From a virus, in IMG/VR virus record IMGVR_UViG_3300037258_000105, positions 1-34,457 of that record: DNA of 34,457 nucleotides; one strand, written 5' to 3'. Below, piece by piece: positions 20,679 to 28,740 of this stretch. Made by a program: the position numbers and the translations under genes. Within the stretch, counting starts at the first letter, position 1; every line of letters starts with the position of its first letter. The notes under the pieces are model-generated. The model saw nothing but the letters and a program-made list of their open reading frames with translations. It ran no database searches and was not told the DNA's origin.

Positions 20679-20965
20679 GCGACCCCACGAAAGAGGATTT
20701 CAAGCGGTACGCGGTGCTGGTCAACAAGATCCGGGCTGTCCGAGGGCTCGCGCCGATCACGGCTCTCGTCCCGATTGACGATCCTCGCCCGTTCATCCGC
20801 CAGATGGAGCAGCAACTCGACGAGGTCCCGGTCGGTTTCGATCTGATGGTTCACCCCGAGCGGGAACCTGGGCCTCTTGACCCGCCGGTCTTCGCGAAGC
20901 CACGGACCCACCCGTCCCCGCAGGGCGAACGGATGACAGGCACCTCCCGGGTGCAGCAGAAGTGA
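20675..20965 (+). CDS. Protein of unknown function
   Basis: 96 residues, ATGA overlap. A helical N-terminal half (KEDFKRYAVLVNKIRAVRG, FIRQMEQQLDEVP) leads into a Pro-rich C-terminal part. Not recognised. Coupled to a DUF7448-like gene. Confidence 0.55.
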   Translation: MSDPTKEDFKRYAVLVNKIRAVRGLAPITALVPIDDPRPFIRQMEQQLDEVPVGFDLMVHPEREPGPLDPPVFAKPRTHPSPQGERMTGTSRVQQK

Positions 20966-21351
20966 CCGTTACGCTTGACCAGGACAGCAAGGTCGAAGAG
21001 CTACGCGCCCTGCTCGTCGGCCACTCGATCGCCAAGGTCGCCGATGACCGTCTCGAACTCGACGACGGGACGATCCTGACCATCATCCCGAACGAGGGCG
21101 GCTGCTCCTGCGGGGCTGGTGACTATGAGCTCACCGAGCTCAACGGCTGCGAGAACGTTGTCACCGATGTCCGCACCGAGACCGAGGAGATACCGGACCC
21201 CGCGTATCCCGGTGACGACGAGACCGGGATGACGGTTTATCGGATCTACGTGTTCGCCGTCGAAGAGCGAGTCAACCTGATGGCCGTCACCGGCGATGAC
21301 GGTAACGGGTACTACGGAACCGGCTATGAGATCCAGGTCACACGGCCATGA
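20962..21351 (+). CDS. DUF7448-like phage protein
   Basis: 129 residues, GTG in a GTGA overlap. The pattern RLELDDGTILTIIPNEGGCSCGAG, DYELTELNGCENVVTDV and VEERVNLMAVTGDDGNGYYGTGYEI matches the DUF7448 family as I recall it from actinophages. It is a beta-rich domain with conserved Cys and Gly; function unknown. Immediately followed by a GH16 gene (ATGA). Confidence 0.65.
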   Translation: MTVTLDQDSKVEELRALLVGHSIAKVADDRLELDDGTILTIIPNEGGCSCGAGDYELTELNGCENVVTDVRTETEEIPDPAYPGDDETGMTVYRIYVFAVEERVNLMAVTGDDGNGYYGTGYEIQVTRP

Positions 21352-22199
21352 CCGTCACGATCGTGACCAGCGGTGATCTTCCTGCTGGGACGTACACGCT
21401 TACCCCGGTGACCCCACCACCCGTCGCCCCACCCGCGGCGTCGCTTCCCGTCCCGACCGCGCTCCGCGCCCTGTACCCGACCCTCGAATGGTCCGACACC
21501 TTCGCCGGGACCGCCCTGAACCTGAAACGGTGGGGGTATTACGAGTACGGCGGCACCAACAACTCGCTCGCCGACGCCGACAACGGCGGCAGCTACTCGC
21601 TCCCCGCGAACGTCATCGTCAACAACGGCCTCGAGCTGCTCGCCTCATCCCCCACGCCCACCAACCCCGCATCGTGGGGGTCCGGGTACATCACGACATG
21701 GGGTCTGGTGTCCGTGAAGGCGCCGTTCTACATCGAGTTCCAGGCGACATGCCCGCCAAGCAAACCGGGCTACTGGGCTGGCCTCTGCCTCTACGAAGCG
21801 TCGTGGGCTGGCGCAACCGAGTACGCGGAGATCGACGTTCTCGAACGGGTCCAGCCGAACGGGAACCCCGCCGGGTTCCAAAGTTTCCACCCGCCCGGAT
21901 CCGCCCCTGGGATCTCGAACCAGATCGGCGCGTACGGCATCGACCTGACCGGTACCCACACCTACGGGGCGGCCGTCGACAACGCCGGGAACCTCTCAAC
22001 CTGGTTCGACGGCACGCAGACGGGGAAGACGTTCGAGGCTGGCGCATCGGCGTTGCAGCCGTTCACGGTCACGTTGGGGATGTTCATCTCCGGGAACGCG
22101 AACGGGCAGGCGGCAGGCTGGGCGATGATCCCGACCACCGCCACACCCTCACCCGCCAAGCTGGGCATCGGGTACGTCAAGGTCTTCGCTGCTGCGTGA
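21348..22199 (+). CDS. GH16-family glycoside hydrolase
   Basis: 283 residues from ATG 21348. A Pro/Thr-rich N-terminal linker (~1-40) precedes a GH16 beta-jelly-roll: LEWSDTFAGTALNLKRWGYYEYGG, a strand-rich core, and the catalytic signature EIDVLE with Glu161, Asp163 and Glu166. GH16 enzymes cleave beta-1,3/1,4-glucans or galactans. No signal peptide is visible, so it is probably a virion protein that degrades or binds surface polysaccharide, or is released at lysis. Its site directly before the large terminase (GTGA overlap), away from tail genes, is unusual. Confidence 0.75.
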   Translation: MTVTIVTSGDLPAGTYTLTPVTPPPVAPPAASLPVPTALRALYPTLEWSDTFAGTALNLKRWGYYEYGGTNNSLADADNGGSYSLPANVIVNNGLELLASSPTPTNPASWGSGYITTWGLVSVKAPFYIEFQATCPPSKPGYWAGLCLYEASWAGATEYAEIDVLERVQPNGNPAGFQSFHPPGSAPGISNQIGAYGIDLTGTHTYGAAVDNAGNLSTWFDGTQTGKTFEAGASALQPFTVTLGMFISGNANGQAAGWAMIPTTATPSPAKLGIGYVKVFAAA

Positions 22200-23782
22200 C
22201 CGATCTGTCTGATCTCGTCGCCGAGCTCGACGATCTCACCGACGAACAGTTGGCCCGCCTCGACCTGACACCCCAAGAACGCGCCGTGCTCATGCGCGCC
22301 ATGACCGACCCGGATGTGCTCACTCACCGCGAACTCATCGCTGCGAGAGCATCCCGGTCGTGGTTGGCGGGCGCCCGGCGGGAGCAGATGGCCCCCGCAG
22401 CGTGGCGGGCCGGGGAGTACTCCACTTGGTATGTCCGCGGCGGGCGTGGGGCAGGAAAGACTTTCACCGGGTCGAACAACCTCGCCGACCTGATCCTCGA
22501 CTACTGGGACGAACCCGGCGAATGGGGAGTCGTCGCCCCGACGTTCGAGAAGGACGCCGTCGCGACCTGCCTGGAATCCCAACAGTCCGGGCTCCTCGTC
22601 GCCCTAGGCGCCCGCGTAGGCCCTGGTGGCGGGTTAGTTGAGCGGGGACCGTACATCGCCCGGTACGTGGCCTCCGCCGGTGAGGTGTGGCTCGCGAACG
22701 GCGGGGTCGTGTACGCCGCCGGCGCGGACTCAGGCGCAGACCGGGTGCAAGGAAAGAACCTGAAAGGCTGTTGGTGCGAGGAAATAGGGCTTTGGAAGCG
22801 GTGGCGGCAGGCGTGGGAGGAGTCCATCGCGTTCGCTGTCCGCCTCGAGCCGGGCCTGATCATCGTGACCGGCACCCCGAAAGCCGAACGGGACGCCCGG
22901 GCGCTCGTCAAGAAACTGATCGACGACCCGAACGTGATCAAGACGGTGCTCCGTACCCGCGAGAACCTTGCGAACCTGTCGCAGACCCGGGCAAAAGAAC
23001 TTCTCCAAATGGAAGGCACCCGCCGAGGCCGCCAGGAGCTCGACGGGGAACTGTTGGAGGAGATCGAGGGCGCCCTGTGGACATTGACGACGATCGAATC
23101 AGACCGGCTTGTCGATCCGTCCGGGAACTTGTACCCGCTGGGCTGGATCCTCGAGAACCTCCGGCCGAAGATGGCCGAGATCGTCGTCGGGGTCGACCCG
23201 TCCGGCTCGAACAGCCAACAGGCCGATGAGTGCGGGATCGTGGTCGTCGGGAAAGGAAACGCCCAGCTGGACGGCCACGGGTATGTCCTCGACGACCGGT
23301 CGGATGCTGTCGCCCCGCACGTGTGGGCGCGGGCGGCGGTCGACGCCTACCGGTTCTGGCAGGCGGATGCGATCGTGTGCGAAACGAATTTCGGTGGTGA
23401 GATGGTTGTTGAGGCGATCCACAACGTCGACCCTGGTGTCCCGGTCCGTCGGGCGCACGCCGCGAGAGGGAAGCTGGTTCGGGCCGAACCGGTATCGGTC
23501 CTGTATGGCGAGGCGCACATGATCCACCATGTCGCGATCTTCCCGGAGCTTGAGGAACAAATGACATCCTTCACTCGGGACAGCCGCTGGTCGCCGGACA
23601 GGATGGATGCGCTGGTGTGGGGGTTCTCGAAAGACGGGCAGGGTGGCGGCCGTGGCGGCCTCGACATCACTGGCGGTTCGGGTGAGGGGTGGAAGACGGC
23701 TATGGCGAACATCGCGGCGAAAGCGAACGCCCCGGCCAGGCGTGGCGGTCCTATCGACCGACCCCCGAGGTTCCTGACCTAG
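22196..23782 (+). CDS. Large terminase subunit
   Basis: GTG 22196 overlaps the GH16 stop; 528 residues. The upstream continuation of this frame is a shadow. Walker A WYVRGGRGAGKTF (~82-89), Walker B KGCWCEEIGLW, and motif III-like IIVTGTPKAERD define the packaging ATPase. VVGVDPSGS and VCETNFGGEMV carry acidic residues of the RNase H-like nuclease, with further acidic residues near RMDALVWG. It drives DNA into the prohead and cuts concatemers, working with the small terminase encoded at 17253 and the portal. Confidence 0.93.
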   Translation: MTDLSDLVAELDDLTDEQLARLDLTPQERAVLMRAMTDPDVLTHRELIAARASRSWLAGARREQMAPAAWRAGEYSTWYVRGGRGAGKTFTGSNNLADLILDYWDEPGEWGVVAPTFEKDAVATCLESQQSGLLVALGARVGPGGGLVERGPYIARYVASAGEVWLANGGVVYAAGADSGADRVQGKNLKGCWCEEIGLWKRWRQAWEESIAFAVRLEPGLIIVTGTPKAERDARALVKKLIDDPNVIKTVLRTRENLANLSQTRAKELLQMEGTRRGRQELDGELLEEIEGALWTLTTIESDRLVDPSGNLYPLGWILENLRPKMAEIVVGVDPSGSNSQQADECGIVVVGKGNAQLDGHGYVLDDRSDAVAPHVWARAAVDAYRFWQADAIVCETNFGGEMVVEAIHNVDPGVPVRRAHAARGKLVRAEPVSVLYGEAHMIHHVAIFPELEEQMTSFTRDSRWSPDRMDALVWGFSKDGQGGGRGGLDITGGSGEGWKTAMANIAAKANAPARRGGPIDRPPRFLT

Positions 23783-23791
23783 CCTTGCGGC

Positions 23792-24181
23792 ATGGCGAAC
23801 CCCACGACCCAGAACGCGCTCGCCAGGATCTCGAAGCCGGTCACCGCGACACAGAAGGCCCACGCGAGTATCGGCACCTACGCCGGCGGGAACTCGGTGC
23901 ACCAAACGTTGGCGGCCACCACCATCCAGCGGATCGTGCTGACAACCCCCGCGCAGACGTTCACGGTGTTCAACCGGACCGGCACCAACGAAATCTATTT
24001 CACGTACCGTGAGGCCGGTGGGGCTGACCCGGTAGACCCGGCGGTCGGCGGATCGGGGTGTCTGGTCGTCCCGGCTGTCGCTGGTGCGAGCGTCACCATC
24101 GCGGCGTCCGCGTCGAACGGGTTGACGGTGAAACTGATTTCGGCTGGGGCGATGGCTTACAGCGTGGAGGCGTTCGCCTAA
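23792..24181 (+). CDS. Small beta-rich virion-type protein
   Basis: 129 residues from ATG 23792, 9 bases after the terminase stop; SD weak. The N-terminus NALARISKPVTATQKAHASIG parallels the C-terminal peptide of the tail protein ending at 896. The remainder is a beta-sandwich-like domain (FTVFNRTGTNEIYFTYREAGG, SVTIAASASNGLTVKLISAG), as in small capsid decoration or head-tail accessory proteins. Position between TerL and portal supports a structural role; not recognised further. Confidence 0.55.
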   Translation: MANPTTQNALARISKPVTATQKAHASIGTYAGGNSVHQTLAATTIQRIVLTTPAQTFTVFNRTGTNEIYFTYREAGGADPVDPAVGGSGCLVVPAVAGASVTIAASASNGLTVKLISAGAMAYSVEAFA

Positions 24182-24214
24182 CCTGATCGTGTCCCCCTGG
24201 GGGTGAGGCTGCTA

Positions 24215-24233
24215 AAGGTGCTGCAGACACCTT
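24215..24233 (+). terminator. Small hairpin before the portal gene
   Basis: AAGGTG-CTGCAGA-CACCTT is a perfect 6-bp stem in the 105-bp gap after 24181. A second small element, CCCCCTGGGGG, precedes it at 24193-24203. It may attenuate transcription into the portal gene. Confidence 0.4.
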
Positions 24234-24241
24234 GAGGCGTC

Positions 24242-24280
24242 CCGGGCGCAGGAGTCGAACCTCCGGGGGCGTTCGCCCCT
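24242..24280 (-). other. Type II tRNA 3'-half-like fragment
   Basis: On the minus strand this reads a GGGGC-GAAC-GCCCC hairpin like a long variable arm (Ser/Leu tRNAs), then GGAGG-TTCGACT-CCTGC like a T-arm with one mismatch, then GCCCGGG-A like an acceptor 3' strand plus discriminator. No matching 5' half is seen upstream on that strand. It may be a tRNA remnant, an attachment-type core, or chance. Confidence 0.35.
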
Positions 24281-24286
24281 ATCCTC

Positions 24287-27200
24287 ATGGGCGTGGCGAA
24301 ACGTCGAGGTCGTGGCCCCGTCCGACCCTCAGGCCCGCGCCCGGTGAGCAAAGCGTCAGGCCCGCAACCCACATCCGTGGTCCCGATCGACCCGTTCCTC
24401 GCCGACTTCTACGATCCCCAAACGAGACGGTCGACCTCTTACCAGCCGCCTCCCGCTGAGATTCAGGAGGCGTTGGAAGGCGAGGGGATGGGGTACGCCG
24501 CCCCGTTCAGCCCTGGCCGGCCGATCGACACGTTCTGGCCGTCGGGGAGCCCACCACGCGGGTGGGACATGCCGACCGGCTACAACCTCGTCACCCGCGC
24601 CCGGTCGACCGCCGGAAAAATGTCGTTCGGGACGTTGGATCGGATCATCGGCGCGTACGACACCGCCCGAATCTGCATCGAGCACATCGAGGACGACATC
24701 CGCAGCCTGGAATGGCGGGTCACACCGATGGACGGGATCGCCTCCGACGTCACCGACGCCGTCTCAGCCGCCACCCGACTGATGAAAAAGCCGGACGGGA
24801 CGACCCCGTTCGACTCGTGGGTCATCCAATGGCTCGAGGACATCCTCCGCTATGACGCCGGCGCCCTCCACAAGATCCGCACCCGCTCAGGCGCATTGGC
24901 CGGTCTCGAGGTTGTGTCCGGAACCGAGATCGCGCCGCTGCTCAACTACGGCGGTCGTAGACCTGTCCCACCGGCCCCAGCGTTCGTCCAGTTCTTGAAC
25001 GGCGTCCCCGGCGTGTGGATGTCCGATACGAACCCGTTCTGGCAGCCCGGCGACCTCCACGAGCTCATCTACCAGCCGTACCGGCCGCAACCCCAAGGCC
25101 CGTACGGGTTGCCGCCGATGGAGTACCTGCTCCTCAACGCCAACACGGACTTAAGGTTCCAATGGTACTTTTTGCAGTTCTTCTGCTACGACGACCAGAC
25201 CGAAGTCCTGACCCGCGACGGCTGGCGCCGGTTCGATGTCCTCGACGGGTCCGAGGAGTTCGCCACGCGCTCAGCCGAGGGCGAGTTCGAGTGGCAGCAC
25301 ACCAAGGACCAAACCGTGCACCGGTTCGACTACGACGGCGACCTGGTCCACTTCGACAACCAATGTGTCGACATGGCCGTCACCCCGAACCACCGGATGC
25401 TGGTCCGTCGCATGTCGCAGCGAGGCGAGCACACCCGCTGGCACGACTGGCACATCCGCCGGGCCGACTACTTCGTCGATCACCCGACCGCCCAGTTCCA
25501 GGTGCCGATCACCTCAACCTGGACCGGTATCGACCCGGGCCCGGAAATTGAACTTACTGCCGAGCAGGGACGCCAGAACTCGCCTCAAACCCTGGTCAGG
25601 ATGCCTATGTGGGCCTGGGCCCGGTTCCTCGGCCTCTACCTGGCTGAAGGCTGGCGGCGCCGACCGAACAAGGACGGCACGAACCGCTGGGAGATCACCG
25701 TCGCGCAATGGCCCGGCGGTTCGCTTGACGAGGTCCGACGGGTGCTGAAGGACACGGGGCTGGCCTGGCGTTACACCGAGCGGACCGGCAAGTTCACGGT
25801 GGGTTGTAAGGCCCTCTGGCTGGCCCTGGCGGCGTGCGGAGACGGCGCGCCGAACAAACACCTCCCGGAAGGCGTGCTCGACTGGACGCCCGCCCTCCTT
25901 GGCTATCTGCTCGATGGGTTGATGATGGGCGATGGCACTGTCACCAAGAGCGGACAAAGCGTGTACGTCACGACCTCGCCGGTGCTCGCCGACCAGGTCC
26001 AGGAGGCGTGGCAGAAGACCGGCACCTACGCCTGGGTGCGGCCGTGGGATCCGCCGCCCGAGACGAAAGGCAAGCTCCGCCAGTACCACGTCCGGACGAG
26101 GACTGAGGATGCGTTCCGGGTGCCGCGCCCGACGCTGCGCCCCTACCACGGGCAGGTGTCGTGCGTCTCGGTGCCGAACGGGATCATCCTCGTCCGCCGG
26201 AACGGCAAGGCGATGTGGTGCGGGAACACCGACGGCTCAGTGCCCGACCAGTTCGCGACCGCACCGCCCGATCAGAGCCGCCCGGATCAGATCGAGCAGT
26301 GGCAGGAGTTGTGGGACGCGGCGATGGAGGGCGACCAGTCCGCGAAACACAAGATCAAGTGGGTACCCGCCGGTACCGAACTGCATCCGGCGCGGACCGG
26401 GGACAGCTGGAACCCTGAGTTCCCGCTGTACCTGATGAGGAAGACGGCCGCCGCGTACAAGGTCAACGTCAACGACCTCGGCTTCACCGACAACAGCAAC
26501 AGATCCACGGGGGAAACGCAGGTCGACGTCCAGTTCCGGGTCGGGACGAAACCCCGCGCCCAGTACCTGTCGAACATCATCAACTCGTTTCTTCAGGACG
26601 ACCTGATGCTCCCCGTCCAATTCGATTTCGATCTCGGCCAGGAGTCCGAGGATCGGCTGGCGGAGGCGCAGACGTGGGCGGTATGGATTCAGAACGGGGT
26701 GTGCAGCCCTGATGAGCCGCGCAGCAAGATCCTCGGCCTGCCGACCGACCCGACGATGCCAACCCCCCGCTACGTGTTCACGTCCCGTGGCGGTCCGATC
26801 CCACTGTCCGCGGTGCTCGGGGTGGCCGGCGAGTTGAACACCGAGACGTTCGCGCCGTCGAACGCGTCGCAGCTTCCGCATTCGGAGTTCATCCCGATCC
26901 CGGGTGTGGTCCCCGCGAAACCGCCGCAGACGGCCGAGCTCGCCACCCAGATGTACGGGGCGACGGTCGACCCGGACGCCGCGCAGCCGCTCGGTGCGCC
27001 GTCACCCGCGGATGTCGGGAACCAGGGGGTCACGACATCGTCGGCGGCTGGTGTGCAGGCGGACGGGTCGTTCGACGCCCAATCCGCGTTGGACGCGAAC
27101 GGCGGCGAACCCGACACCTCCCAGGTCGCGAAGGCGCAGGAGCCGCTTACCCTGCCCGACGTCGCCATCAACGGCGCCCTTCGCCGCAGCCTCGACCGGT

Positions 27201-27940
27201 TCAATTCGATCCCAGCGACCGCGGTCGTGAAACAGGACGGCCCGACCTGCGCCGGGCTCGTCGTTGTCGCGTCGGACACTGGCCGCATCCTCCTCCTGCA
27301 GCGAGCCATGGACGACGACGACCCCGCTGGTGGATGCTGGGAGTTCCCTGGCGGGCATCTCGAGCCGGGCGAAACACCCTTGCAGGCCGCGAGACGGGAA
27401 TGGCAGGAGGAGATCGGCGTCGCACTCCCAGCGGGAACCGTTGTGGCCTCGTGGGTGTCAGCGAACGAGGTCTACAAAGGATTCGTGTACGTCATCGACT
27501 CCGAGGACGGCGTGCTGATCAACCTGACCGGCTCGATCCGCCACGTCCTCAACCCGGACGACCCCGACCAGGACGGGATCGAGGTCGCAGCGTTCTTCCT
27601 GCCCGAGGACTGCCCGTCGATGCCGTCACTGCGGATGGAATGCCAGTCGGCCCCGTGGGACGTGATCATGAACGCCGTCAACGACGCCAAACTCAGCGTC
27701 GTGAAAGCCCAGCGGGACCTGATCTCAGCGGATTTGCGCAGGTGGCGGGACATGGCCCGTAACCGTGTACGCGACGGGCATCAGCCGAGAGAGTTCCGTT
27801 CGGCGGTCATTCCGACCTGGCTGCACCAGAAAATCGCTGCGGGGTTGGAGGTCAACATGAACCTCGACGCGATCCCCCTCGTGTTCGAAGCGGCGCTTGA
27901 GGTCGTGAAGGCAGACAACCCAAAAGCGCCAGCCCGGTAG
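24287..27940 (+). CDS. Portal protein precursor with intein and C-terminal Nudix domain
   Basis: 1217 residues from ATG 24287 (GTG 24293 possible; SD poor). Residues ~95-299 and 648-860 are a portal of the HK97/SPP1-like kind (AYDTARICIEHIEDDIRSLEW, QPYGLPPMEYLL-type segment, then TDGSVPDQFATAPPDQ, WDAAMEGDQSAKHKIKWVP). An intein occupies 300-647; splicing would leave 869 residues. Residues ~980-1125 form a Nudix domain whose box starts at residue 1023 and fits GX5EX7REUXEEXGU completely (GHLEPGE, then ARREWQEEIGV). It is followed by a helical tail (LRRWRDMARNRVRDG) typical of portals fused to or followed by MuF. The end contains a predicted -1 frameshift site into the MuF frame. The portal dodecamer forms the DNA channel at the head vertex. 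Role of the Nudix domain is unknown. Confidence 0.9.
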   Translation: MGVAKRRGRGPVRPSGPRPVSKASGPQPTSVVPIDPFLADFYDPQTRRSTSYQPPPAEIQEALEGEGMGYAAPFSPGRPIDTFWPSGSPPRGWDMPTGYNLVTRARSTAGKMSFGTLDRIIGAYDTARICIEHIEDDIRSLEWRVTPMDGIASDVTDAVSAATRLMKKPDGTTPFDSWVIQWLEDILRYDAGALHKIRTRSGALAGLEVVSGTEIAPLLNYGGRRPVPPAPAFVQFLNGVPGVWMSDTNPFWQPGDLHELIYQPYRPQPQGPYGLPPMEYLLLNANTDLRFQWYFLQFFCYDDQTEVLTRDGWRRFDVLDGSEEFATRSAEGEFEWQHTKDQTVHRFDYDGDLVHFDNQCVDMAVTPNHRMLVRRMSQRGEHTRWHDWHIRRADYFVDHPTAQFQVPITSTWTGIDPGPEIELTAEQGRQNSPQTLVRMPMWAWARFLGLYLAEGWRRRPNKDGTNRWEITVAQWPGGSLDEVRRVLKDTGLAWRYTERTGKFTVGCKALWLALAACGDGAPNKHLPEGVLDWTPALLGYLLDGLMMGDGTVTKSGQSVYVTTSPVLADQVQEAWQKTGTYAWVRPWDPPPETKGKLRQYHVRTRTEDAFRVPRPTLRPYHGQVSCVSVPNGIILVRRNGKAMWCGNTDGSVPDQFATAPPDQSRPDQIEQWQELWDAAMEGDQSAKHKIKWVPAGTELHPARTGDSWNPEFPLYLMRKTAAAYKVNVNDLGFTDNSNRSTGETQVDVQFRVGTKPRAQYLSNIINSFLQDDLMLPVQFDFDLGQESEDRLAEAQTWAVWIQNGVCSPDEPRSKILGLPTDPTMPTPRYVFTSRGGPIPLSAVLGVAGELNTETFAPSNASQLPHSEFIPIPGVVPAKPPQTAELATQMYGATVDPDAAQPLGAPSPADVGNQGVTTSSAAGVQADGSFDAQSALDANGGEPDTSQVAKAQEPLTLPDVAINGALRRSLDRFNSIPATAVVKQDGPTCAGLVVVASDTGRILLLQRAMDDDDPAGGCWEFPGGHLEPGETPLQAARREWQEEIGVALPAGTVVASWVSANEVYKGFVYVIDSEDGVLINLTGSIRHVLNPDDPDQDGIEVAAFFLPEDCPSMPSLRMECQSAPWDVIMNAVNDAKLSVVKAQRDLISADLRRWRDMARNRVRDGHQPREFRSAVIPTWLHQKIAAGLEVNMNLDAIPLVFEAALEVVKADNPKAPAR
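25184..26227 (+). mobile_element. Intein with LAGLIDADG homing endonuclease inside the portal gene
   Basis: 348 residues in frame. It begins with Cys (CYDDQTEVLTRDGWRRF, block A) and has block B as VTPNHRMLVRR. The endonuclease contains two LAGLIDADG helices (ARFLGLYLAEGW and LLGYLLDGLMMGDGT). It ends VSVPNGIILVRRNGKAMWCGN followed by extein Thr. Penultimate Gly replaces the usual His, a form I recall from other phage inteins ending VRRNGK..GN. The spliced junction restores QFF-TDGSVPDQF, a conserved portal segment. The intact motifs suggest both splicing and homing activity. Confidence 0.9.
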
Positions 27941-27944
27941 GGCT
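27919..27944 (+). promoter_or_regulatory. Predicted -1 programmed ribosomal frameshift signal
   Basis: In portal frame the codons are AAC CCA AAA, giving the slippery heptamer C CCA AAA (27919-27925) of the X XXY YYZ type. After a 5-nt spacer, AGCCC-GGTA-GGGCT (27931-27944) forms a 5-bp hairpin that includes the portal stop TAG (27938-27940). A -1 shift continues as SASPVGLPTHKYDQRIVAHYAPKL into the MuF-like frame. Confidence 0.65.
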
Positions 27945-28017
27945 CCCCACCCACAAGTATGACCAGCGGATCGTCGCCCATTACGCCCCGAAACTTGCTG
28001 GGGCGATAGCGGCTGGG

Positions 28018-28737
28018 GTGGGGGCTGGGATGATCACCGCAGCCGTCCACAAGGCTCTGAGCGCCATCGGACCGGCCGCCACCCACGATGAGGTGTCAGC
28101 GGCGGCTGAGCAGGCTGCAGGCGCTATCAGCATCGACGACGACGCCATCACCGACGTGCTGGCCCAGATGTGGGGTGATGCGTACGCGGCCGGCGCGCAC
28201 GCCGCCACCGAGATGATCGTCTCGCGGGGCGGCCCTGTCGCCCTGTCCGCGGGGACGACCGCTGAGGGCGCGGAGTTCTCGCAGGTCGTCGACTGGTCAA
28301 CCTGGGCGCCCGGCAACCCCATCGCCGCCCAACTCGCCTCCGGACCCGGGCTGCAGGCCATGTTGGATCAGGCGGGGCAGACGATCATCGGACTCGACGC
28401 GACGAGCCTCGACGCCCTCGGCGACGCCCTCGCACGCGGACTCAACGAAGGCGCGAACGTGGACACGATCGCCGGGTATATGAGCGATGTGCTCACCGAC
28501 CCTGACCGTGCGCTCGCGATCGCGAACACCGAGACATGCCGGGCGATGACCAACGGCGTGGTAGATACGTACACGGCGAACGGGATCGGGTCGGTCGAAT
28601 GGTTGGCCGAGGACGACGCCTGTTTTGCCTGTGAGGCGAACGCCGACGGGTCACCGTACGACCTCGCTGACGCACCCCAACCGCCTGAGCATCCGAACTG
28701 CCGGTGCGCACTCGCGCCCGTGGTCGATCAGGGCTGA
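28018..28737 (+). CDS. MuF-like head morphogenesis protein, probably made as a portal fusion by frameshift
   Basis: The frame is open from 27901, and coding-like sequence (KYDQRIVAHYAPKLAGAIAAG) precedes the first possible starts, GTG 28018 and ATG 28030, neither with an SD. As a separate product from 28018 it has 239 residues. The C-terminal ~80 residues match the phage Mu gpF-like domain: ALAIANTETCRAMTNGVVDTY, WLAEDDACFACEANADG and PPEHPNCRCALAPV. MuF proteins are minor capsid proteins bound near the portal, with roles in prohead assembly or ejection. Because the predicted -1 site enters this frame at 27925, the main product may be the C-terminal part of a portal-Nudix-MuF protein. Confidence 0.8.
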   Translation: MGAGMITAAVHKALSAIGPAATHDEVSAAAEQAAGAISIDDDAITDVLAQMWGDAYAAGAHAATEMIVSRGGPVALSAGTTAEGAEFSQVVDWSTWAPGNPIAAQLASGPGLQAMLDQAGQTIIGLDATSLDALGDALARGLNEGANVDTIAGYMSDVLTDPDRALAIANTETCRAMTNGVVDTYTANGIGSVEWLAEDDACFACEANADGSPYDLADAPQPPEHPNCRCALAPVVDQG

Positions 28738-28740
28738 GTG

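Noticed and set aside
23099-23905. 268-residue minus-strand frame opposite TerL
   Set aside because: Antisense shadow with Arg/Asp/Val bias; TerL motifs are intact on the + strand.
27959-27985. ATG at 27959 as a start for the MuF-like gene
   Set aside because: It is in the portal frame, not the MuF frame, and does not lead into the MuF domain.
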